Part shown: one piece after another, positions 15,974 through 20,247 of the stretch | Layout of the letters: each line of letters starts with the position of its first letter | Numbering within the stretch: the stretch's first letter is position 1 | NCBI GenBank assembly: GCA_041623475.1 | Contig: JBFJWU010000011.1 | Span: 1-20,247, forward strand | Reading direction: 5' to 3' | Source of the DNA: JBFJWU01 sp041623475 [NCBI: bacterium] | Lineage (GTDB): Bacteria; J088 | DNA: 20,247 nucleotides | Position numbers and translations under genes: made by a program | Notes under the pieces: generated by a model | The model's input: the letters and a program-made list of their open reading frames with translations, nothing else | Database searches by the model: none | Told to the model about the DNA's origin: nothing

Positions 15974-18900
15974 ATGTACCGCCTGGTCCGCCATTTAATC
16001 AACAATCCGCTGCAGACGAACCTGATCCTGGTGTTCGTCATTGTCGCGGCAATTGCGTCAGCGACAAAACTGCAACGCCTGGGTTATCCGCGCGTCGATT
16101 TCGAACGCATGTCAATCACAACCGTCTATCCCGGCGCATCACCGGAAGACGTCGAACTGAATGTCACAGTCAAAATCGAAGATGCGCTGGAGGAACTGGA
16201 CGGAATCGCCGAGTATACATCGCGATCCGTGGAAAACATTTCCACGATCCAGGTCAAGCTGGACCCGGATGCCGTTGACAAGCGGCAGGTCAAGGACGAT
16301 ATTCGCCGGGCCGTGGATTCGGTGGCCGGCCTGCCGGTTGAAGTCATTGAACGTCCCCGTGTTACGGAAAGCCGCGTCGACAATTTCTCGATCTACGAAG
16401 TCGCGCTGGCCTGGCCGCAGGGCGATATCGCCGAACTCCGGCGGCATGCCCTGGCGCTCAAGGACCGGCTGCTGGACCTCGATGTGGTCCGTCGCGTCTA
16501 CGACAGCGGCCTGCCAGACCGTGAGATCCAGATCCGCTTGAACGCCGACAAACTGGCACACAACCAGGTCGCGTTTGAAGATGTTATTGCCGCCATCGAC
16601 CGCAACCGATTGCGAGTCAGCGCTGGCACCCTGGAATCGTTTACCAGTGAAAAAGGGATCGTTACAATCAGCGAACTGGCCGACCCCCGGGCCATCGACA
16701 ACCTGATTATCCGATCTAATCCCGACGGACGGGTACTGCGAATTGCTGACGTAGGCCAGACCATCGATACCCTGGCCAGGCAGGACTCGATTATCCGCCT
16801 GAATGGGCAACCCGGCATGTCGCTGTGGGTCGCAAAAAAACGCCAGGCCGACATCATTCGTGCGGTCCAGGCGATCCGCGATGAAGTTGCCGACTACCAG
16901 CGCAATGTCGCACCGGCAAATATGGTTTTCACGTCTACCTATGACGCATCAGTCGAGACACGCGTGCGACTGGAAATCGTTTACGGCAACGCCGTGGTCG
17001 GGTTCATCCTGGTGATGTGGATCCTGTTCATGTTCCTGGACCGCCGGGTTGCGTTCTGGACCGCGGCCGGGATCCCGATTTCTGTCGGTCTGACCGTCAT
17101 TGCCATGCCCGTACTTGGCATCACGATCAACAGCATTTCCCTGTGTGGCCTGGTTGTCGTCCTGGGAATGGTCGTTGATGACGCGATTATTGTGTCGGAA
17201 AGTATCTACCGGGCGAGCGAGCGCGGAATGGCACCTGCCGATGCCGCGGTATATGGACTCCGGACCGTGATCCGGCCGGTCCGGGCGACGATCATTACAA
17301 CTGTGATCGCCTTTGTGCCAATCTACTTCATTCCAGGCATGATTGGCGATTTCTCTCGCGAGATCCCGTCGATCGTCATCCTGATGTTGGCTGCCAGCCT
17401 GATCGAGGCCGCAACGATCCTGCCAGCGCACCTGGCCCATTCCGGTCGCGGACGCGGCAACCGCAGTTCGCCCGTCGGGGTCCGCCTGATCAATCGGATT
17501 GAACAAATGTATGCCTCGGCCCTGGAGCGGCTGGTCGCCCGGCGCTACCTGACGGCGGCAGCCTGCCTGGCCTTCCTGGCCGTCAGCGGCGTGTTCACAA
17601 TGCGATACACGAACTTCATCATGTTTCCCCTGGACCAGGCGTACGAACTGTGGATCTATGGCACGACCGACCGCGACAGCAGCCTGGACAACACATCGCG
17701 ACAAGCCACCCTGGTTGAGGACATGGTCCGGTCGCTTCCTGATGGGGTCGTCCATTCGTACAAGACGGTCGTCGGCCGCAACGCCGACGGCTGGATCAAC
17801 AGCGCCAATGCGTTTTTCATGAAGGTCATCCTGACCCCGGCGACCCAGCGTGACTGGACAGCCGAACGGGTCAAGACCGAACTGGAAACCCTGCGGGACA
17901 CAACTGACCTGGGCGAGATCACGGACCTGGGATTCTACATCGAAAGCGGCGGACCGCCTGTTGGAAAACCACTGGAGGTCCGGATTATCGGCAATGACAA
18001 CATGGCCCGGGCCGAACTGGTTCGGCAGGTAATGGCCGACCTGGAATCAAGGCACATCACCGACATGGAAACCGACCTGCGGGACGGCAAGGAAGAACTG
18101 CGCCTGCTGCCGGACATTCAGCGGGTTGCCGCTGCTGGCTCGTCAGTAGCGGACATAGCTGCCGCAATTCGCACCGCGTTCGACGGTACGATCGTCGACT
18201 GGTTGCACACCCCGGACGAGAAAGTCCCGTTCCGGGTCATGCTGGACGACGACAGCCGTGATTTCGCCCAGCCACTGCACGGGCTGACGATCCGCAGCCG
18301 GTTTGGCGGCATGCTTCCGGTCGAGGAACTGGTCGAATCCCAGCTGACCCGGTCCCCGCAGACCATTTACCATTACAACGGGCAGCGTACGAACAGGATC
18401 ACCGGCAATGTCGATTTGACCGAATCAACACCGAAACTGGTTTACGACGAACTGGTGACAGCCTACGAAGGGTTTTCGCGGGACCACCCTGGATTCAAAC
18501 TGGTCCTGGGCGGCGAAGCGAAGAAGAGTGCCGAGACCTTGAACGAAATGCTGATCAACCTGGCGATCGCTGTCGTCGCGATTTACTTTCTGTTGACGAT
18601 CCAGTTCAATTCTTTTACCCAGCCGGCGATGGTTATCCTGGCGATTCCGTTCGGGTTGGCGGGCATCACCGTCGCCTTTGGTGCGCACGGAATGGACCTG
18701 AGCATGCTGGCAATGATCGGTGTCCTGGGCATGGCCGGTGTCGTGGTCAATGATTCATTGATCATGGTCGACATGATCAATCGCATCCGGCACCGCAACC
18801 GCGACGACGACCCCGAGTTTTATGAAGACATGCAAGAATGGCTGGACCGGTCCGGTGGCAAGACACCCTTTGCCAACATGGTGATCGCCGGGTCGCGGCT

Positions 18901-19135
18901 GCGCCTGCGTCCGATCCTGCTGACGACAATGACCACGGTTGCCGGCCTGGTCCCCACCGCCTACGGACTGATCGGGGGCTATGACAGTTTTATTTCACCG
19001 ATGGTCCTGGCAATGATGTGGGGCCTGCTGGTCGGAACCCTGTCGGTCCTGGTGGTCATTCCCGTTCTCTATGCGATTCACGATGATGTTGCGCAGGCGG
19101 TTCAGAAGCTGTTGGGTAAACAGCGGTCACACTAG
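15974..19135 (+). CDS. RND-superfamily efflux permease (AcrB-like), orphan
   Basis: A 1053-residue inner-membrane proton-driven transporter, the full length of AcrB-type proteins, with two repeats of six helices and two large periplasmic loops. It has the N-terminal first helix (LIINNPLQTN-type start, then LILVFVIVAAIAS), and RLGYPRVDFERMSITTVYPGASPEDVE, the classic RND porter start. TM4 has GMVVDDAIIVSES with D402 and D403, the proton-relay pair of AcrB D407/D408. TM10 has GMAGVVVNDSLIMVD, where V925 sits at the position of AcrB K940. No membrane fusion protein, outer-membrane channel or regulator is adjacent, so partners must be encoded elsewhere. There is no Shine-Dalgarno before the ATG. 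Its TAG stop shares the tetranucleotide CTAG with the TAG of the convergent lipoprotein gene. Substrate is unknown. Confidence 0.95.
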   Translation: MYRLVRHLINNPLQTNLILVFVIVAAIASATKLQRLGYPRVDFERMSITTVYPGASPEDVELNVTVKIEDALEELDGIAEYTSRSVENISTIQVKLDPDAVDKRQVKDDIRRAVDSVAGLPVEVIERPRVTESRVDNFSIYEVALAWPQGDIAELRRHALALKDRLLDLDVVRRVYDSGLPDREIQIRLNADKLAHNQVAFEDVIAAIDRNRLRVSAGTLESFTSEKGIVTISELADPRAIDNLIIRSNPDGRVLRIADVGQTIDTLARQDSIIRLNGQPGMSLWVAKKRQADIIRAVQAIRDEVADYQRNVAPANMVFTSTYDASVETRVRLEIVYGNAVVGFILVMWILFMFLDRRVAFWTAAGIPISVGLTVIAMPVLGITINSISLCGLVVVLGMVVDDAIIVSESIYRASERGMAPADAAVYGLRTVIRPVRATIITTVIAFVPIYFIPGMIGDFSREIPSIVILMLAASLIEAATILPAHLAHSGRGRGNRSSPVGVRLINRIEQMYASALERLVARRYLTAAACLAFLAVSGVFTMRYTNFIMFPLDQAYELWIYGTTDRDSSLDNTSRQATLVEDMVRSLPDGVVHSYKTVVGRNADGWINSANAFFMKVILTPATQRDWTAERVKTELETLRDTTDLGEITDLGFYIESGGPPVGKPLEVRIIGNDNMARAELVRQVMADLESRHITDMETDLRDGKEELRLLPDIQRVAAAGSSVADIAAAIRTAFDGTIVDWLHTPDEKVPFRVMLDDDSRDFAQPLHGLTIRSRFGGMLPVEELVESQLTRSPQTIYHYNGQRTNRITGNVDLTESTPKLVYDELVTAYEGFSRDHPGFKLVLGGEAKKSAETLNEMLINLAIAVVAIYFLLTIQFNSFTQPAMVILAIPFGLAGITVAFGAHGMDLSMLAMIGVLGMAGVVVNDSLIMVDMINRIRHRNRDDDPEFYEDMQEWLDRSGGKTPFANMVIAGSRLRLRPILLTTMTTVAGLVPTAYGLIGGYDSFISPMVLAMMWGLLVGTLSVLVVIPVLYAIHDDVAQAVQKLLGKQRSH

Positions 19136-19656
19136 TTAACCCGTTTGGCGCGGACCAGCTCCTCGGTCAATTCCGGCTTGCCCAGGTGCTGTTCGACCAG
19201 GCCGCGAAAGTCCTCGATGGATTTGTACTTGTCCCGGACCAGGTCGCCCTTGAGTGCTCGCAACAGGAGAATGTCATTGCCCTTGATCGTCCAGGTAAAA
19301 AACCTGTACTTGCGCAGTTCATAGGCAACGCCCGGATCCAGTTCCTGGACGTTCAGGAACGGAACCTCGCTGACCCTGGTTGCATATGCACGGTATATCC
19401 CGCCGCCGCCAACACCGCGCAATTTCAGGAAATATTCCTGGTCGTTGAACTGCATGATCGTCACCGATGTCTTCTTGTCGACGTCACCGTCTTTGTCAAC
19501 CGCGTGCCATTCACCCAGGAGTTCCGAATCCACCCACGCGTCGCCGGGCAGGCCCAGCGGCATCGGGGATTTGAACGTGCAGCCGCTGGCGGCAATCGTC
19601 ACGACGATACCGACCAGTGCGGCGACCGGGGAATGTCTATGTCGGCGGGTAATCAT
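19132..19656 (-). CDS. Small lipoprotein of unknown function
   Basis: 174 residues from ATG 19656. The signal peptide (basic MITRRHRH, hydrophobic VAALVGIVVTIAA) ends in the lipobox ASGC with C26. The mature part is a compact beta-rich domain beginning LLGEWHAVDKDGD, a start reminiscent of lipocalin-like or small-molecule-binding lipoproteins where GxW is typical, but I cannot assign a family. The frame is open to a TTG at 19692, which would add 12 residues and spoil the signal peptide, so the ATG is preferred. It overlaps the AgmX-like gene by 20 nt and is the last gene of a three-gene minus-strand operon. Its stop overlaps the RND stop by four bases (CTAG, 19132-19135). Confidence 0.75.
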   Translation of the reverse strand: MITRRHRHSPVAALVGIVVTIAASGCTFKSPMPLGLPGDAWVDSELLGEWHAVDKDGDVDKKTSVTIMQFNDQEYFLKLRGVGGGGIYRAYATRVSEVPFLNVQELDPGVAYELRKYRFFTWTIKGNDILLLRALKGDLVRDKYKSIEDFRGLVEQHLGKPELTEELVRAKRVN

Positions 19657-20113
19657 CACGTTTACGATGCCTGAGGCCGTACGCGATCGCAATGGCCAGC
19701 AGAATCAGCCCGGCGGCCGTCACTGGACCAGCCACCGCCGGTTTATCCGGTACCGCCGGCTGCCGCTCTTCCAGTGCCACCGGCAACACGGACTCGACCG
19801 GTTTGAAGCGAATGGGAAGCTGCATCTGGACCGCTTCCGAACCGGCCGGAAATGTCCAGCCCGTTGCCAGCTGTGCAACGCAGTCAGCAAGCATCGACTG
19901 TGGCTCGATCCCCTGCAATGTCGCAACAGCGACGCTGCCATCGGGTTGTATGTCCACGGACAGGACATAGCGTCCATCCAGGTTCGGATCCTCGTTCAGG
20001 GCGGCCTCGTAGCATAGCTCCAGATAGGGCCGTTCCTGTTCAATAACCTGGTTGATCGCCGTTGGGTCAAGCATCGATACGACGATGCCCAACAACGTCA
20101 ACCATCCGGTCAT
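19637..20113 (-). CDS. AgmX/PglI C-terminal-like protein with C-terminal membrane anchor
   Basis: 158 residues. A short hydrophobic N terminus (MTGWLTLLGIVVSML) is probably a signal peptide. Residues about 19-105 match the AgmX/PglI C-terminal (TonB-C-like) fold: IEQERPYLELCYEAALNEDP, GRYVLSVDIQPDGSV, then MLADCVAQLATGWTFPAG, with the typical cysteine pair (C34, C78) that can form a disulfide. A Pro/Ala-rich linker follows (about 111-130), and then a hydrophobic helix (AAGLILLAIAIAYGL) with the basic stop RHRKR, so the protein appears tail-anchored or C-terminally sorted. AgmX/PglI proteins are known from gliding motility in Myxococcus; no motility role is shown here. ATG overlaps the upstream TGA (ATGA, 20113-20110), and the following lipoprotein overlaps by 20 nt. 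Confidence 0.8.
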   Translation of the reverse strand: MTGWLTLLGIVVSMLDPTAINQVIEQERPYLELCYEAALNEDPNLDGRYVLSVDIQPDGSVAVATLQGIEPQSMLADCVAQLATGWTFPAGSEAVQMQLPIRFKPVESVLPVALEERQPAVPDKPAVAGPVTAAGLILLAIAIAYGLRHRKRDDYPPT

Positions 20114-20247
20114 CGACGTTCGTCCGGCTGTGCATCCACCGGAATTGTCAGGAACAGCTTTGCAGCCTGTACGACCTTGTCCGGCAGCAGGACCGGAATT
20201 TCGTTGCGACCGGCCACGACTTCGTACCCTTTGACCAGACCGGCCTG
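20110..20247 (-). CDS. C-terminal end of an unidentified protein (partial)
   Basis: A 45-codon open frame enters from the right edge on the minus strand and stops at TGA 20112-20110. The visible tail contains VVAGRNEIPVLLPDKVVQAA and ends TIPVDAQPDERR. The family is not recognised. The stop overlaps the ATG of the AgmX-like gene (ATGA), so it is the upstream member of the same operon, and its reading frame has no stop across the whole visible stretch. Its start lies beyond the window. Confidence 0.6.
   Translation of the reverse strand, partial: QAGLVKGYEVVAGRNEIPVLLPDKVVQAAKLFLTIPVDAQPDERR

Overview
The window is a moderately GC-rich (about 60% by eye) chromosomal segment from a Gram-negative bacterium. 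Support for that comes from an MlaE/MlaF/MlaD-type lipid transport cassette, an RND permease and four or five lipobox or secreted proteins. Several families seen here are typical of deltaproteobacteria-grade lineages such as Myxococcota and Bdellovibrionota: a TIGR02147-type regulator, an AgmX/PglI C-terminal-like protein, a YhhN-type lysoplasmalogenase and a calcium-loop-rich esterase-like lipoprotein. This placement is inferred from gene content only and is not certain. I saw no phage, insertion sequence, CRISPR array or rRNA.

Layout. 1-1614: the tail of an unknown gene translationally coupled to an acyl-CoA carboxylase carboxyltransferase. 1615-2161: a gene-free gap of about 545 bp that ends in a sigma70-like promoter overlapped by a near-perfect palindrome. 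2162-2950: an IclR-family regulator. 2950-3062: two inverted repeats between convergent genes. 3063-3524 (-): a small unknown protein. 3612-3684: tRNA-Ala(GGC). 3741-6039: enolase and 6-phosphofructokinase, 13 nt apart. 6067-9430: mlaE (apparent CTG start), mlaF, mlaD and an MBL-fold hydrolase. 9532-10424: a DUF3606 protein converging on a YhhN family membrane protein. 10474-12324: an esterase-like lipoprotein whose alpha/beta-hydrolase elements appear in circularly permuted order. 12325-12570: structured intergenic DNA with a strong bidirectional terminator. 12571-15761 (-): a TIGR02147 regulator coupled by an ATGA overlap to a 771-residue multidomain lipoprotein. 15974-19135: an orphan RND permease. 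19132-20247 (-): a tightly overlapping operon of a partial gene, an AgmX-like protein and a lipoprotein.

How the genes work together. The first block is probably acyl-CoA metabolism. The eno-pfkA pair supplies two glycolytic steps and is followed by a retrograde or anterograde phospholipid transporter of the Mla type. The second half is mostly cell envelope: surface or periplasmic lipoproteins, a membrane efflux permease and a lysoplasmalogenase-like enzyme. The best candidates for something little described are the permuted esterase lipoprotein, the TIGR02147-lipoprotein two-gene module, and the self-overlapping operator-promoter in front of the IclR gene.
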